Source: Devosia sp. FKR38
Lineage (GTDB): Bacteria; Pseudomonadota; Alphaproteobacteria; Rhizobiales; Devosiaceae
DNA length: 64,000 nucleotides
Assembly (NCBI RefSeq): GCF_005222805.1
Contig: NZ_STGC01000002.1
Span: 633,836 to 697,835 of the forward strand
Direction of reading: 5' to 3'
Of this stretch, positions 43,288 to 53,945 are shown piece after piece. Each line of letters starts with the position of its first letter. Positions within the stretch are counted from its first letter, which is position 1. The position numbers and the translations under genes were made by a program. The notes beneath the pieces were generated by a model that saw only the letters and a list, made by a program, of their open reading frames with translations, did no database searches and had not been told where the DNA came from.

Positions 43288-43587
43288 ATGGCCAAGATTC
43301 TGACCAAACGAGAAGACATCCGCCAATGGGCCGCGGCCCGCGCGGGCAACCCGATGCTGATGGAAACGCCCGACGGCACGGGGTCGCGCACGCTGCTGCA
43401 GCTGACATTCGGCCAGTATGAGCTCAATACCGACGGCAATGAGGGGCCCGACCGCATCGGTGGCTTCCAGCTGGTGAGCTGGGACGAGTGGTTCGATGCG
43501 CTCGACGCCAACAATCTGGCCGTCCGCGTCTCGGACGATCCCGCCGGCGGCAATGAGGCCGAGTTCGAGTTCGTGCAGAAAGCCTGA
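43288..43587 (+). CDS. Conserved small hypothetical protein
   Basis: A 99-residue soluble protein starting MAKILTKREDIRQWAAARAG, with a strand-rich middle (SRTLLQLTFGQYELN) and WDEWFDAL. AGGAG lies upstream of the ATG at 43288. I recognise it only as a type of small protein found in alphaproteobacteria, with no function. It is divergent from rimM and converges with the metallopeptidase gene. Confidence 0.65.
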   Translation: MAKILTKREDIRQWAAARAGNPMLMETPDGTGSRTLLQLTFGQYELNTDGNEGPDRIGGFQLVSWDEWFDALDANNLAVRVSDDPAGGNEAEFEFVQKA

Positions 43588-43608
43588 CCACGGCCAGGGG
43601 CCGAGACG

Positions 43609-44040
43609 TCAGTCGTCGCTATCTGCGGCGGCCTCGATGGCCTCCATGTCCTCGTCGGAAAAGCCGAAATGGTGGCCCAGCTCATGGATGAGCACATGGG
43701 TCACCACTTCGCCCAGCGTGTTGTCGTCATTCTCGGCCCAGTAGTCGAGAATGGCGCGGCGATAGAGAAACACCGTATTGGGCAATTGACCGGTCTGGGG
43801 CACGGCGCCGTCCTCGGTCATGCCAATCCCGACAAACAGCCCCATCAGCTCGAAGGGGCTCTCCATGCCGAAGCCTTCGAGCACATCGTCCTCGGCATAG
43901 TCAGCCACCGAACAGGTGACGTCGGCCGCCAAGGAGCGGAAAGGCTCGGGCAGTTCCTTGAGGGCCTGGCTGGCCAGGGCCTCGATGTCGTCAAGGGTGG
44001 GCGCGTAGCGCGCCCCCCAGTCGGCCTGGCTTACTGCCAC
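43609..44040 (-). CDS. Zincin-like metallopeptidase-fold protein
   Basis: A 143-residue member of the small metallopeptidase family (formerly DUF1025). The [11 protein letters not shown] stretch (119-129) supplies the HExxH zinc motif with a later Asp/Glu. [11 protein letters not shown] and [17 protein letters not shown] are typical. The GTG start at 44040 lies inside the end of leuC (10-base overlap), so it is probably co-transcribed with leuC. Peptidase activity has rarely been shown for this family. Confidence 0.85.
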   Translation of the reverse strand: MAVSQADWGARYAPTLDDIEALASQALKELPEPFRSLAADVTCSVADYAEDDVLEGFGMESPFELMGLFVGIGMTEDGAVPQTGQLPNTVFLYRRAILDYWAENDDNTLGEVVTHVLIHELGHHFGFSDEDMEAIEAAADSDD

Positions 44041-45437
44041 TGCCGGATGTCGACGAAGTGGCCGGCGATGGCAGCCGCAGCGGCCATGGCGGGCGACACA
44101 AGGTGAGTGCGGCCCTTGAAGCCCTGGCGGCCTTCGAAATTGCGGTTGGACGTCGAGGCGCAGCGCTCCTGCGGCTTGAGCTTGTCGGGGTTCATGGCCA
44201 GGCACATCGAGCAGCCGGGCTCGCGCCATTCAAAGCCGGCGGCCTTGAAGATCTGGTCGAGGCCTTCGGCTTCCGCCTGATCCTTGACCAGGCCCGAGCC
44301 GGGCACAACCATGGCATTGACCGTGGAGGCCACGGTGCGGCCCTGGATCACGGCGGCAGCGGCGCGCAGATCCTCGATACGGCCATTGGTGCACGAGCCG
44401 ATGAAGACGCGGTCGATGGCGATGTCGGTGATGGGCGTGCCGGGCTTGAGGCCCATATAGTCCAGCGCCCGCCACTTGGAGGCGCGCTTGTTCTCGTCGG
44501 CGATGTCGTCCGGATTGGGCACGGCACCCTGCACCGAGATCACGTCCTCGGGCGAGGAGCCCCAGGAGACGATCGGCGGCAGATTGGCGGCGTCCAGGAT
44601 CACCACCTTGTCATAGACGGCGCCTTCGTCGGTATAGAGGGTCTTCCAATAGTCGAGCGCCATGTCCCAGGCCTTGCCGGTCGGGGCGCGGTTGCGGCCC
44701 TTGACGTAGTCAAAGGTGGTCTGGTCGGGGGCGATCAGGCCGGCACGGGCGCCGCCCTCGATGGTCATGTTGCAGACCGTCATGCGGCCTTCCATGGACA
44801 GGGCCTGGATGGCTTCGCCAGCAAATTCAATCACATGGCCATTGCCGCCAGCCGTGCCGATCTCGCCGATGATGGCCAGGATAATGTCCTTGGCGGTGAC
44901 ATGGGGCGGGAGCTTCCCGTCCACGCGCACCAACATGTTCTTGGCCTTCTGCTGGATCAGCGTCTGAGTGGCCAGCACATGCTCGACCTCGGAGGTGCCG
45001 ATACCGTGAGCCAGGGCACCGAAGGCGCCGTGGGTCGAGGTATGGCTGTCGCCGCACACAATGGTCATGCCGGGCAGGGTGAAGCCCTGCTCGGGGCCGA
45101 CGATGTGCACAATGCCCTGACGCTTGTCGAAGGGGTCGAAATATTCGATGCCGAAGTCCTTGGTGTTCTCGGCCAGGGCCGCGATCTGGATCGCGCTCTC
45201 GGGGTCGGGATTGGGCAGGGAGCGGTCGGTGGTGGGCACGTTGTGGTCGACAACGGCCAGGGTCCGCTCGGGGTGGCGCACGCTGCGCTTGCTCATGCGC
45301 AGGCCTTCGAAGGCCTGCGGGCTGGTTACTTCATGCACCAGGTGGCGGTCGATGTAGATGAGCGAGGTGCCATCTTCGTTGTTCTGGACCAGATGGTCGT
45401 CCCAGATCTTGTCGTAAAGCGTGCGAGCCTTGGTCAT
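44031..45437 (-). CDS. leuC: 3-isopropylmalate dehydratase, large subunit
   Basis: A 468-residue aconitase-family [4Fe-4S] enzyme of leucine synthesis. [12 protein letters not shown] opens the protein, [28 protein letters not shown] (about 126-153) is diagnostic, and the cluster cysteines are in IGSCTNGR and GCSMCLAMN. The start at 45437 ([10 protein letters not shown]) is the family start. The small subunit leuD is not in the window; the small gene overlapping its end is an unrelated metallopeptidase. Confidence 0.96.
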   Translation of the reverse strand: MTKARTLYDKIWDDHLVQNNEDGTSLIYIDRHLVHEVTSPQAFEGLRMSKRSVRHPERTLAVVDHNVPTTDRSLPNPDPESAIQIAALAENTKDFGIEYFDPFDKRQGIVHIVGPEQGFTLPGMTIVCGDSHTSTHGAFGALAHGIGTSEVEHVLATQTLIQQKAKNMLVRVDGKLPPHVTAKDIILAIIGEIGTAGGNGHVIEFAGEAIQALSMEGRMTVCNMTIEGGARAGLIAPDQTTFDYVKGRNRAPTGKAWDMALDYWKTLYTDEGAVYDKVVILDAANLPPIVSWGSSPEDVISVQGAVPNPDDIADENKRASKWRALDYMGLKPGTPITDIAIDRVFIGSCTNGRIEDLRAAAAVIQGRTVASTVNAMVVPGSGLVKDQAEAEGLDQIFKAAGFEWREPGCSMCLAMNPDKLKPQERCASTSNRNFEGRQGFKGRTHLVSPAMAAAAAIAGHFVDIRQWQ

Positions 45438-45502
45438 GGCGGTATTCCGGCGGGGAAAGTTTGGATCGGTTCTAAGCCGGAGCGCCGCAGGGGTCAAGCA
45501 AT

Positions 45503-45522
45503 ACCGTACTCACCGGTACGGT
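45503..45522. promoter_or_regulatory. Inverted repeat upstream of leuC
   Basis: ACCGTAC-N6-GTACGGT, perfect 7-bp arms, about 65 bases upstream of the leuC start and 130 before the divergent gene. It could be an operator or a leader hairpin; no regulator can be named. The rest of this 216-base gap shows nothing distinctive. Confidence 0.35.
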
Positions 45523-45653
45523 TCGGCCGACGGGGCGACTGTGCGGTCAATGGGCGGGCCGTTCGATGAAGTGTTAACGACATCAGCGTGTTGCCTTCGC
45601 AAATCTGCCGCAGCGGCTGTATTGTACAGCCACTAGGTAGAGGTTGAACATCC

Positions 45654-46682
45654 ATGCTTGTCGTCACTGCGGCCGCTGTCGGCAAGGGCGTGCTTATGGT
45701 CGGGTCTGCGCTCAAGCTGGGCCTGGGCCTGGCCATGGCGGCGAGCCTGCCGGCCGTCCGCCGCGAATCGAATGTCAATTTCGAGGAAACGGCGCAGATC
45801 GCGACCGAGGCCTTCTCGGCGCGCGGCAAGGTGTTCACTGCCGACCAGATGCGCTGGCTCTACAATGACAGTTTCTCCCATGGCACCACGGTGCTGGCCG
45901 CCCATGCCGACGGCCGCAAGGTCGGGCAGATCGCCCTGATCCATCAGAACATCCAGGTGCGCGGCCAGGAGGAACAAGCGGTGCTGCTGACCGATCTGTT
46001 CATCTTGGAAAAATATCGCTCGCGCCAGGTGCTGGTCGATCTGTTTGCGCAGGTGCTGGAAAGCTGCCAGGCGCGCGGTGTGCGCTTCATCCTGGGCATG
46101 CCCAATACCTCGGCGCGCTCGATCAATGATCACTTTCTCAAGATGATCCCCTATCTCAAGCTCGATATCCGTGCGAGTTGGCGGCTGCCGCTGCTGGGCA
46201 CAGGCGATATCGTCTCGCGCCAGATGAAGGATGTCGACCATGCCGAGGCCATTGCGCTGTTCGAGCGCTTTGCCCTGGCGCCGGACAATGCGGTGGAATG
46301 GACGGCCGAAGGCCTGTTCTCGCGCCTGACCGGCACGCAGCAGGATTATGCCATCCATTACAATGAGCGCTTGTTGGCTATTTCGACCCGCCGCGAGCGC
46401 AAGGGGGTGGATTTCACCCTGCTGTGCGGGCTGTTCCCGGCCCGCGACGCGACGCCGGTGGCCGGCGACGCAAGGCGGGCCATGCGGGCCGCCTGCGACG
46501 TGCAGAAGGCGCGGTTGGGCATTTATATCGGCCATGACGAGGTGATGCCGGCGCTGCCGGGCATTGCGCTGCCCGACCGGCTGCGCCCCTCGCCGATGAC
46601 GCTGGATCTGCGCGATCTGGTCAACCCGGACGACAGCGTGGCGTTCAGCCGCTACCAGGGCGTTGATTTCGACTTCGCATAA
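45654..46682 (+). CDS. GNAT-like acetyltransferase-fold protein
   Basis: A 342-residue protein with a hydrophobic N-terminus (LVVTAAAVGKGVLMVGSALKLGLGL-type, about 2-30) that may associate with the membrane. A GNAT-like domain follows (about 55-150: FTADQMRWLYNDSF, VLLTDLFILEKYRSRQVLVDLF, GMPNTSARSIN). The layout recalls acetyltransferases of polysaccharide clusters, and the convergent neighbour is a polysaccharide flippase, which supports a surface-glycan role. Substrate unknown. Confidence 0.6.
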   Translation: MLVVTAAAVGKGVLMVGSALKLGLGLAMAASLPAVRRESNVNFEETAQIATEAFSARGKVFTADQMRWLYNDSFSHGTTVLAAHADGRKVGQIALIHQNIQVRGQEEQAVLLTDLFILEKYRSRQVLVDLFAQVLESCQARGVRFILGMPNTSARSINDHFLKMIPYLKLDIRASWRLPLLGTGDIVSRQMKDVDHAEAIALFERFALAPDNAVEWTAEGLFSRLTGTQQDYAIHYNERLLAISTRRERKGVDFTLLCGLFPARDATPVAGDARRAMRAACDVQKARLGIYIGHDEVMPALPGIALPDRLRPSPMTLDLRDLVNPDDSVAFSRYQGVDFDFA

Positions 46683-46692
46683 AGCCCAGCGC

Positions 46693-48039
46693 TCAGGCGG
46701 CGAGCGGCCGCCGCAGGTGCAGGATGCCGAAGATGGTGGGATCGATCTTGATATAGACGATGCACCAGATGGCCATGAAGGCCTGCGACACCAGCCGCGT
46801 GATCATATTGACCAGTGCCAGGCCAATCATGCCGTAGGTGGGCAGCACCAGCACCTGCACGACAAAGCCGATCAGGGTAATGGCGCCCAGGCCATAGACA
46901 TAGGTGCGCTCGTGGCCAGTGGTCATCATCAGGGTGCGCGAGGGGCCGGTGGCGGCGTCGGCCAATAGGCCCACGGCCAGCAGCACCAGAATGAGCTGGC
47001 CATCGTCATAGGCCGGACCGAACAGCGCCAGGATCGGCCCGCCAAACAGCACAAAGGCCAGGAACACCATCAGGGCAAAGCTGAAGCCGACCCAGACGCT
47101 GGCGGTGGCCAGCAGCTGGGCCTTGCGCATTTCCTTGGCATAGAAGGCACGGGTGATCATCGGGGCAATAACCAGCACGATGGCATAGCTGATCAGCGTC
47201 ATCAGCCCGGCAGTGCGGAAGGCGTTGAAATAAAGGGCCGAGTGTTCGAGGTTGTCCATCAGGCCGACGAGGATGACGTCGACATTGAGCGCGGCCGTCT
47301 CGATCAGCGCGCCAGCCAGCAGCCAGCGGCTGATGGCGCCATTCTCGGCCCAATAGGCGCGGGTGCCGGCCCATTGCAGGCGCAGCTCGAGATTGAGCCG
47401 CATCGCGGTCCAGTATTGCAGGGCCAGCGCGCCGATCAACAGGCCCGCCGAGAGCACCAGGGCGTCCGGCCCGCTGAGCACAATGCCCATGGCATAGAGG
47501 GCGATGACGGCGACAGGGACCGCCAGGCGCCAGAGCACGTCGCGCGGCAGCAGGGCGGTCCAGAGAGACCCCTGAGCGCGCAGGGCGGCGGAATTGAACT
47601 CGGCCAGGGCCATGGGCAGCACCAGAAAGGCCGCGCCATAGAAGTGATTGGTGGTGTCGTTCAGCGTCACCGAGCTGGTGACGGCAAAGACCAGCAGCAC
47701 CAGGGCGACGATGATGCCCAGCGAGGCCAGGATGATCAGCGTCGTGCCCGAGCGGATGGCGCGCAGGGCGGCGTCGCGGCGACCGGCCACCATGGCCTCG
47801 GGCCAGAAGCGCAGGATGGCGGTGGGCTGGCCGACGGCGGCGGCGATGGCCAATACGGTGGCGAGCGCCAGGCCAAAGGCGAAATGGCCATATTCGCTCT
47901 GCGTCATGGTGCGCGAGAGCACGACATAGGTGATGTAGGTCAGCCCGGCCGTGGCCACCTTGATGCCCAGCGACCCGGCAGAGCGCGCCAGGCCCGTGCT
48001 GAGCAATTGGGTCAGTTCCGAGGGTAGTCCAAGCCGCAT
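46693..48039 (-). CDS. Polysaccharide/lipid-linked oligosaccharide flippase (MATE/MVF-like superfamily)
   Basis: A 448-residue polytopic membrane protein with about 12-14 predicted helices (for example GLTYITYVVLSRTM, ALATVLAIAAAVG, LIGALALQYWTAM, YAIVLVIAPMITRAF, ILVLLAVGLLADAATGPSRT). The repeated pattern and GHERTYVYGLGAITLIGFVVQVLV-type end fit the Wzx-like exporters that flip undecaprenyl-linked glycans. The start at 48039 is chosen to exclude a non-conserved N-terminal stretch. No glycosyltransferase is adjacent. Confidence 0.8.
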   Translation of the reverse strand: MRLGLPSELTQLLSTGLARSAGSLGIKVATAGLTYITYVVLSRTMTQSEYGHFAFGLALATVLAIAAAVGQPTAILRFWPEAMVAGRRDAALRAIRSGTTLIILASLGIIVALVLLVFAVTSSVTLNDTTNHFYGAAFLVLPMALAEFNSAALRAQGSLWTALLPRDVLWRLAVPVAVIALYAMGIVLSGPDALVLSAGLLIGALALQYWTAMRLNLELRLQWAGTRAYWAENGAISRWLLAGALIETAALNVDVILVGLMDNLEHSALYFNAFRTAGLMTLISYAIVLVIAPMITRAFYAKEMRKAQLLATASVWVGFSFALMVFLAFVLFGGPILALFGPAYDDGQLILVLLAVGLLADAATGPSRTLMMTTGHERTYVYGLGAITLIGFVVQVLVLPTYGMIGLALVNMITRLVSQAFMAIWCIVYIKIDPTIFGILHLRRPLAA

Positions 48040-48172
48040 GTGCACGCCTCTGGATCGGGAACAGGTGTCCCCGATCTGCATTATCGTATGGCTACCTGCA
48101 AATGCCGTTAAGCTCCATGCCAGCGTGTATTACGAATTGGTAATTCAATGCGATTGGTTACTGCGCGCGCGG

Positions 48173-49759
48173 TCAGTGCCGGAAGTGGCGCATGCCGGTC
48201 ATCACCATGGCAATGCCGGCAGCATCGGCGGCGGCGATCACTTCATCGTCGCGCATCGAGCCACCCGGCTGCACCACGGCCGTGGCGCCAGCGGCCACCA
48301 GGGCCTCAAGCCCATCGGCGAAGGGGAAGAAGGCGTCCGAGGCGGCCACCGAACCCTGGGTCAGCGCGCCCTCGATGCCGGCCGCCTTGGCGGCGTCGAT
48401 CGACTTGCGATGCGCGGTGAGCGCGGAGTCAACCCGGCTCATCTGTCCGGCGCCGATGCCGACGGTGGCGCCATCTTTGACATAGACAATGGCGTTGGAC
48501 TTGACGTGCTTGGCCACCTTGGCGGCGAGGCGCAGGTCGGCCATTTCGGCGGCGGTGGGCTGGCGCTTGGTGACGACCTTGAGCTCGCAATCATCGATAT
48601 TGCGGTTGTCGCGCGACTGGACCAGGAGGCCCCCCGCGACCGATTTGACGATCAGGCCATCGGCCTTGGCATCGGCCAGGCCGCCGGTGAGCAGCAGGCG
48701 CAGGTTCTTTTTGGCGGCGATAATGTCCTGGGCTTCCTGGGTGGCCGAGGGGGCTACGATCACCTCGGTGAAGACCTTGACGATTTCGGTGGCGGTGGCG
48801 GCGTCGATCTCGCGATTGGTGGCGACAATGCCGCCAAAGGCCGAGACCGGATCGGTGCGCAGGGCGTTGTGATAGGCGGTCAGCAGGTCGCCGGCGACGG
48901 CAACGCCACAGGGATTGGCATGCTTGATGATGGCAACGGCGGCCACTTCGGCGGCGTCGAACTCGCTCACCAGCTCAAATGCCGCGTCGGTGTCGTTGAT
49001 ATTGTTGTAGCTGAGCGTCTTGCCCTGCACCTGGGTGGCAGTCGCCACGCCCGGGCGGCTGTCGCCATTGGCATAAAACCCGGCCCACTGGTGCGGATTT
49101 TCGCCATAGCGCATGACTTCGCGCAGGGTGCCGGCAAAGCTGCGATAGGGGATTTCGGGATAGTCGATCGCCTTGGCGAACCAGGTTGAAATGGCGCTGT
49201 CATAGGCCGCCGTGCGGGCATAGGCCTTGGCGGCCAGCTTCTGGCGCATCGCGAAGGGCACGCCGCCAGTGGCGGCGATGGACGCCAGGATTGCCGGATA
49301 GTCGGCGGGGTCGACCACCACGGTCACATAGGCATGGTTCTTGGCGGCAGAGCGCACCATGGCGGGGCCGCCGATATCGATGTTCTCGATGATGTCGTCA
49401 TAGCCAGCGCCGGACGCCACCGTCTTTTCGAAGGGGTAGAGGTTGACGGCCACTAGGTCGATGGCGCCGATCTCGTGTTCGGCCATCGAAGCGGCGTGGT
49501 CAGCCTTGTCGCGCACGGCCAACAGGCCCCCATGCACCTTGGGATGCAGCGTCTTGACGCGGCCGTCCATCATTTCGGGGAAGCCGGTGAGGTCGGCAAT
49601 CTCGCGCACCGGCAGGCCGGCGTCGGCGATCAGCTTGTGCGTGCCGCCGGTGGAGACCAGTTCCACCCCCGCGGCGCTGAGGCCCTTGGCGAAGTCGGCC
49701 ATGCCGGACTTGTCAAAAACAGAAAGCAGTGCGCGCCCGACCTTGACCGTCTTGCCCAT
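48173..49759 (-). CDS. purH: Bifunctional AICAR formyltransferase/IMP cyclohydrolase
   Basis: A 528-residue enzyme for the last two steps of IMP synthesis. The N-terminal MGS-fold cyclohydrolase (1-150) shows [10 protein letters not shown] (11-20), STGGT and [10 protein letters not shown]. The C-terminal formyltransferase carries the catalytic IIKHANPCG and [12 protein letters not shown], and ends with [11 protein letters not shown] and GMRHFRH. It is 70 bases downstream of the heparinase-like gene on the same strand. Confidence 0.97.
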   Translation of the reverse strand: MGKTVKVGRALLSVFDKSGMADFAKGLSAAGVELVSTGGTHKLIADAGLPVREIADLTGFPEMMDGRVKTLHPKVHGGLLAVRDKADHAASMAEHEIGAIDLVAVNLYPFEKTVASGAGYDDIIENIDIGGPAMVRSAAKNHAYVTVVVDPADYPAILASIAATGGVPFAMRQKLAAKAYARTAAYDSAISTWFAKAIDYPEIPYRSFAGTLREVMRYGENPHQWAGFYANGDSRPGVATATQVQGKTLSYNNINDTDAAFELVSEFDAAEVAAVAIIKHANPCGVAVAGDLLTAYHNALRTDPVSAFGGIVATNREIDAATATEIVKVFTEVIVAPSATQEAQDIIAAKKNLRLLLTGGLADAKADGLIVKSVAGGLLVQSRDNRNIDDCELKVVTKRQPTAAEMADLRLAAKVAKHVKSNAIVYVKDGATVGIGAGQMSRVDSALTAHRKSIDAAKAAGIEGALTQGSVAASDAFFPFADGLEALVAAGATAVVQPGGSMRDDEVIAAADAAGIAMVMTGMRHFRH

Positions 49760-49829
49760 GAGGTGTGTGCCCTATCGTGGTGAGTTTGGCCGCTCGCTAG
49801 CACGAAGCGCCCCGCGCGCCAACCGGCGA

Positions 49830-51422
49830 TTATTGTTCGCGGGTAAAGATCCAGGCGATCTCGGCATTGGCGGTCACATCGGCCTCAAGCACCAGCTGGC
49901 GCGTCTTGTGCAGGCCGACATAGGCCGATTGGCGCACGCTTTCCTCTTCGCGGAAGCTGGCGCCTTCCCACAAAAAGCTCCACACCGCGCCATTGGGCAG
50001 CACCAGACGCACAATAGCTTCGCCGCGATTGCGCCGCACCATGACGCCGGGCGCCAGGTGAAAGCGCACGGCCAACAGGCCTTCGGGCGTGCCATGGGGG
50101 ATCAGCCGATCCTGGCCCACCAGCGTCGTGCCGCCCGAGAGCAGGGTGATGCGCCGCTCGATGTCGACCCCGAAGCGCTTGGCATAGCCCTGCGTGGTCA
50201 GCCACAGCAGCTGGTCGGCGCTGTCGAGCGCCATGCTGGGGATGGGCGTGGTGGCGGCGTCTTCGGCGTCAATGGTGGGCGCAGAGTGCGCCACGCCCTG
50301 GCGGAACAGCGCCTGGCTGGCGCGCAGATCGGCCGGGGCCGGGCCACAACTGCCCAGGATCAGCTCGCTGCCATGGGAGAATTCAATGGCCAACGCGCCA
50401 GCATGGGCGTCGGTGTCAAAGCCGGGCGGCGGCACGAGGCCGGAATCGGCGATCAGCACCGCGTCGCCATCGCGCAAAATACCATAGCCGCCCAAGAGCA
50501 TGGAGCGGCGGCGGCGCCCGGCGGCATTGGCCTGGATGGCGATCAGCACGTCATGGGGCAGGTGGCCGGTGCCGTTGAAATAGGCGGGTTCGCCGCTCGA
50601 CAGGGTCAGTGCGTCCAGACAGTCATGCATGCGGTCGATCTGGGCCATCAGCTCATTGCCGGCCTCGGATTTGTCGAGGCTGGCGATGCGGCGCACGCTG
50701 ACCAGTTCCACCAGCAGCTGCAGCTGCAGCTTGGGGCTGCGCGACAGATGCATTCCATCGCTGTCGAGCTGGCGGGCGAGCAGGGCATTGAGCCGCGCGA
50801 TGCGGCCGGGCACGTCGGTGCGCTCGCCCTGTTCGCAGAATTCGGCGCCCAACAGGGCAATGGCGGCAAACAGGGAGTCGCTGGGGTTGGTCGCCAGGCG
50901 CCCGCGCAGTTTCAGGCTCTGGATCTGCGCGCCCAGCACGCGCTGGATGGTCTTGGCCTGGTCGGGCGTGGCGCCATCGAGCAGCAGGGGCAGGTGGCGC
51001 AGCCAGTTCAGCACGCGCTGCGCGGTGACCATGGGGGCCCAGCTGTCGCTGGCAAAGCCGCCTTCGCGGCCGATCCAGTCGAGCACCAGGGTGCGGGCAA
51101 AATGGCGTTCACCGGTGTCGCGCACATCGCGGAAATGGCGCAGCCAGGAGAAGCCATGCAGGTTGAGCCACCAGTCCATGTGCTCGACATCGATGGCAAA
51201 GGGCGAGCCGCCGCCGGTTTCGATCAACTTGCTGGCGAGCAGATAGCGGCCGGCCATCATGTCGCGCACGGCTTCGCGGTCGGCGGGCCGGAGTTCGGGC
51301 AGGTCGCCGGCAAAGGCATCGTCGGCGAGGCCCCGCCAGGTCCAGCGCAGCACGGGCAGGGTCACGACGGTATCGGCCAGGCCATAGGCAAAGCGGCGCA
51401 GGCCGTGGCCCAGCTGGGCCAT
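49830..51422 (-). CDS. Heparinase II/III family protein
   Basis: A 530-residue protein. The N-terminal half is an alpha/alpha toroid (HGFSWLRHFRDV, VLDWIGREGGF, GRLATNPSDSLFAAIALLG, SPKLQLQLLVELVSVRRI) and the C-terminal half (about 330-530) is the heparinase II/III beta-sandwich (GGYGILRDGDAVLIADSG, FSHGSELILGSCGP, LVGQDRLIPHGTPEGLLAVRFHLAPG). Members are polysaccharide lyases, but the substrate of this widespread alphaproteobacterial form is unknown. The ATG at 51422 is chosen; the frame is open further upstream but unlike the family. Confidence 0.85.
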   Translation of the reverse strand: MAQLGHGLRRFAYGLADTVVTLPVLRWTWRGLADDAFAGDLPELRPADREAVRDMMAGRYLLASKLIETGGGSPFAIDVEHMDWWLNLHGFSWLRHFRDVRDTGERHFARTLVLDWIGREGGFASDSWAPMVTAQRVLNWLRHLPLLLDGATPDQAKTIQRVLGAQIQSLKLRGRLATNPSDSLFAAIALLGAEFCEQGERTDVPGRIARLNALLARQLDSDGMHLSRSPKLQLQLLVELVSVRRIASLDKSEAGNELMAQIDRMHDCLDALTLSSGEPAYFNGTGHLPHDVLIAIQANAAGRRRRSMLLGGYGILRDGDAVLIADSGLVPPPGFDTDAHAGALAIEFSHGSELILGSCGPAPADLRASQALFRQGVAHSAPTIDAEDAATTPIPSMALDSADQLLWLTTQGYAKRFGVDIERRITLLSGGTTLVGQDRLIPHGTPEGLLAVRFHLAPGVMVRRNRGEAIVRLVLPNGAVWSFLWEGASFREEESVRQSAYVGLHKTRQLVLEADVTANAEIAWIFTREQ

Positions 51423-51544
51423 TGCACCTGTGCGATTGTCCGCCGCGGCCGGAGCCTGCGTCGCTGCCTGTCTGCCCGTCAAAAGCCTGATTCCCGGTTT
51501 GGCGCCCTTCCCCTTGGCGCCGCGTGTGTTCTCTCTGTTGCGTC

Positions 51545-52843
51545 TTATGTGCGCCGGAAGCGGGCGACGAAGAAACCGTCCATGCCGCCGTCCCGTCCGC
51601 CCGGGTTCATTCCCGGATGCGTCCTGACCAGACCCCGCTCCGAAACCGCCTGTTCGAGGCCCGGCAGATCGCTCGCCGTCACCGGCCAGAGCTTGAGGCC
51701 AGGCAGCGATTCGAGCGCCCAGTCGACCTGCTCCTCGCCTTCGGCGGGTTCGAGCGAACACACGCAATAGATCAGCACGCCACCGGTATCAAGGCAACGA
51801 TAGGCATTGGCCAACAGGGCCCGCTGCAGCCGCATGCGTCCGGCGACATCGCCGACCGAGCGATGCCAGATCACTTCGGGGTGGCGGCGGAAGGTGCCGG
51901 TGGCCGAACAGGGCGCGTCGAGCAGCACGCCCTTATAGGGGCTGGCGGGCGCATAATTGCCGGCGTCGGCGACCACGGTTTCGGCGCTGTAGTTGAGGCG
52001 GCCGAGGTTCTCGCGCAGGCGTTCCATGCGCTTGGCGTCGCTGTCGAGCGCGGTTACGGCATAGCCGGCCTTGACCAGCTGGGCGGTCTTGCCGCCGGGG
52101 GCGGCACAGAGATCGAGCACGCGATCACCCGGGGCGAGGCCGAGCAGGCGCGCGGGAATGGCCGAGGCCGTGTCCTGAACCCACCATTGCCCTTCGGCAA
52201 AGCCGGGCAGGGCCTCGACCGGCCGGTCGCGCTGCTCGATGCGCACGGTATCGGCCAGCACGGGCTGGGCGCCCAGCGCGTCGATCAGCTCGGGATCGGC
52301 GGCCTTGAGGGTGAGGTCGAGCGGGGCGCCGGCCAGCAGCGCCGACGAGAAGCCGGAAATGGCCTCTTCGCCATAGGCCTCCAGCCAGGTGTCGCCAAAG
52401 GTGTCGGGGATCAACAGATCATCGCTCAGCATGCCGAACTTGGCTGAATTGGCCTGGGCGCTGCGCAGCACGGCGTTGACCAGGCCAGACAAGTGGCGCG
52501 CCTTGGGGTCGCGCTTGACGGCCTCGACGGCCAGGAACAGCGCGCTGTGGGCGCCCAGGTCCGGCAGGAACACCAGTTGCGCCAGGCTCAGGCGCAGCAC
52601 GGCCTCGAAGGTGCCGGACTTGCCGGGCATGCCCTTGTCGAGCAGGGCATGGATGATGAAGTTGAGCTGGCCGTGCCGGCGCAGGGCGGTGGTGATCAGC
52701 CGGTTGGCGAGGGCGCGGTCGCGCCCGTCAGCCAGATCGGCCTGGGTGAGGGGCGAGAAGTTCTCCCCGGCCAGCACGGATTTCAGCCGCTGTGCGGCGA
52801 CGAGGCGGAGCTTGAGCCCCGCCGGTTCAGGTTTGTAAGCCAC
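51545..52843 (-). CDS. rsmB: RsmB/NOP-family rRNA (cytosine-C5) methyltransferase
   Basis: A 432-residue protein with an N-terminal NusB-like RNA-binding domain (1-130, GDRDRALANRLITTALRR-like) and a Rossmann methyltransferase domain. The domain shows LCAAPGGKTAQLV (SAM site, about 245-257), DAPCSATGTFRRHPE and the catalytic YCVCSLEPAEGEEQV. The probable product is m5C in 16S rRNA. It starts at GTG 52843, nine bases downstream of htpX. Confidence 0.9.
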   Translation of the reverse strand: MAYKPEPAGLKLRLVAAQRLKSVLAGENFSPLTQADLADGRDRALANRLITTALRRHGQLNFIIHALLDKGMPGKSGTFEAVLRLSLAQLVFLPDLGAHSALFLAVEAVKRDPKARHLSGLVNAVLRSAQANSAKFGMLSDDLLIPDTFGDTWLEAYGEEAISGFSSALLAGAPLDLTLKAADPELIDALGAQPVLADTVRIEQRDRPVEALPGFAEGQWWVQDTASAIPARLLGLAPGDRVLDLCAAPGGKTAQLVKAGYAVTALDSDAKRMERLRENLGRLNYSAETVVADAGNYAPASPYKGVLLDAPCSATGTFRRHPEVIWHRSVGDVAGRMRLQRALLANAYRCLDTGGVLIYCVCSLEPAEGEEQVDWALESLPGLKLWPVTASDLPGLEQAVSERGLVRTHPGMNPGGRDGGMDGFFVARFRRT

Positions 52844-52852
52844 GCTTCTTTT

Positions 52853-53836
52853 CTATCCCCAGGGACCGCGTTGTCCGCCGTCCTCGTCGGTCCGTCCGAC
52901 GGTCGGCACGCGCCAGCCGCCGCCAATGTCGCGACCGGTGCTGGTCGGGGCTGGGCGCGGCTGAGGCCTGCGGCCCTTATCGTCCACCTGCATGGATGCT
53001 GCAAGCGCGCGTAGTGCTTCAATGCGATTGCCGGTGTCCGGGTGGGTGGAAAACAGATTGTCCATGCGCTGCCCGGAGAGCGGATTGATGATGTAGAGAT
53101 GCGCCATGGCCGGGTTGCGCTCGGCCGCAACATTGACTTCGCGGCCGGCAAGCGTCGCGATCTTGTGCAGGGCCGAGGCCAGGGCCAGCGGGTCGCTGGA
53201 GATCTCGGCGCCGATGCGGTCGGCCTCATATTCACGGGTGCGGCTGACGGCCATCTGCACCAGCATGGCCGCCATGGGGGCCAGAAACACCATCAGCAGC
53301 GCGCCAATGCCGCCCAGCGGATTGTCGCGGCGGTCGCCGCCACCAAAGAACAGGCCAAACTGCGCCAGGGCCGAAATGGCGCCGGCAAAGGTGGCCGTGA
53401 TGGTCATGGTCAGCGTGTCGCGATTGCGGATATGGGCCAGCTCATGGGCCACCACCGCCGCAACCTCGCGCGTCTCGAGATGCTGCAGCAGGCCGCTCGA
53501 CACGGCGACGGCAGCATTCTGCGGATTGCGGCCGGTGGCGAAGGCATTGGGCTGGTCGGACTGGATCAGATAAACCGCCGGGGTGGGCAGGCCGGCCTTG
53601 CGCGCCAGGATATCGACCATGTCATAGAGCTCGGGCACGCGACTGCGCTCCACCGGCACGGCGTTCTGCATGCGCAGCACCATCTTGTCGGAGTTCCAAT
53701 AGCCGAAGAGATTGGTCGCCAGCGCGAAGAGGAAGGCGACCACCATGCCATTGGTGCCGCCAATGAAATAGCCCACGACCATGAACAGCGCGGTCAGCGC
53801 GGCCAGAAGGACAGTGGTGCGAAAGGCGTTGAACAT
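52853..53836 (-). CDS. htpX: Membrane zinc metalloprotease HtpX
   Basis: A 327-residue M48 protease of membrane-protein quality control. Two N-terminal helices (7-27 and 29-46) precede the soluble domain with HELAH (131-135) and the third zinc ligand in [10 protein letters not shown]; two further helices lie between them. The C-terminal 40 residues after [16 protein letters not shown] are a variable polar tail. The start at 53836 (MFNAFRTT) is the family start. It is divergent from DUF1674. Confidence 0.94.
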   Translation of the reverse strand: MFNAFRTTVLLAALTALFMVVGYFIGGTNGMVVAFLFALATNLFGYWNSDKMVLRMQNAVPVERSRVPELYDMVDILARKAGLPTPAVYLIQSDQPNAFATGRNPQNAAVAVSSGLLQHLETREVAAVVAHELAHIRNRDTLTMTITATFAGAISALAQFGLFFGGGDRRDNPLGGIGALLMVFLAPMAAMLVQMAVSRTREYEADRIGAEISSDPLALASALHKIATLAGREVNVAAERNPAMAHLYIINPLSGQRMDNLFSTHPDTGNRIEALRALAASMQVDDKGRRPQPRPAPTSTGRDIGGGWRVPTVGRTDEDGGQRGPWG

Positions 53837-53945
53837 CGGAAGCCCTTGGGTTCGTGGTCTCGAGCCATTATGTTGGGTCCCATGCGGCCCTGCGCAAGCG
53901 GGTGACCCAACACCATCAAACCAGACATGAGTTGCGAAAACGGCA

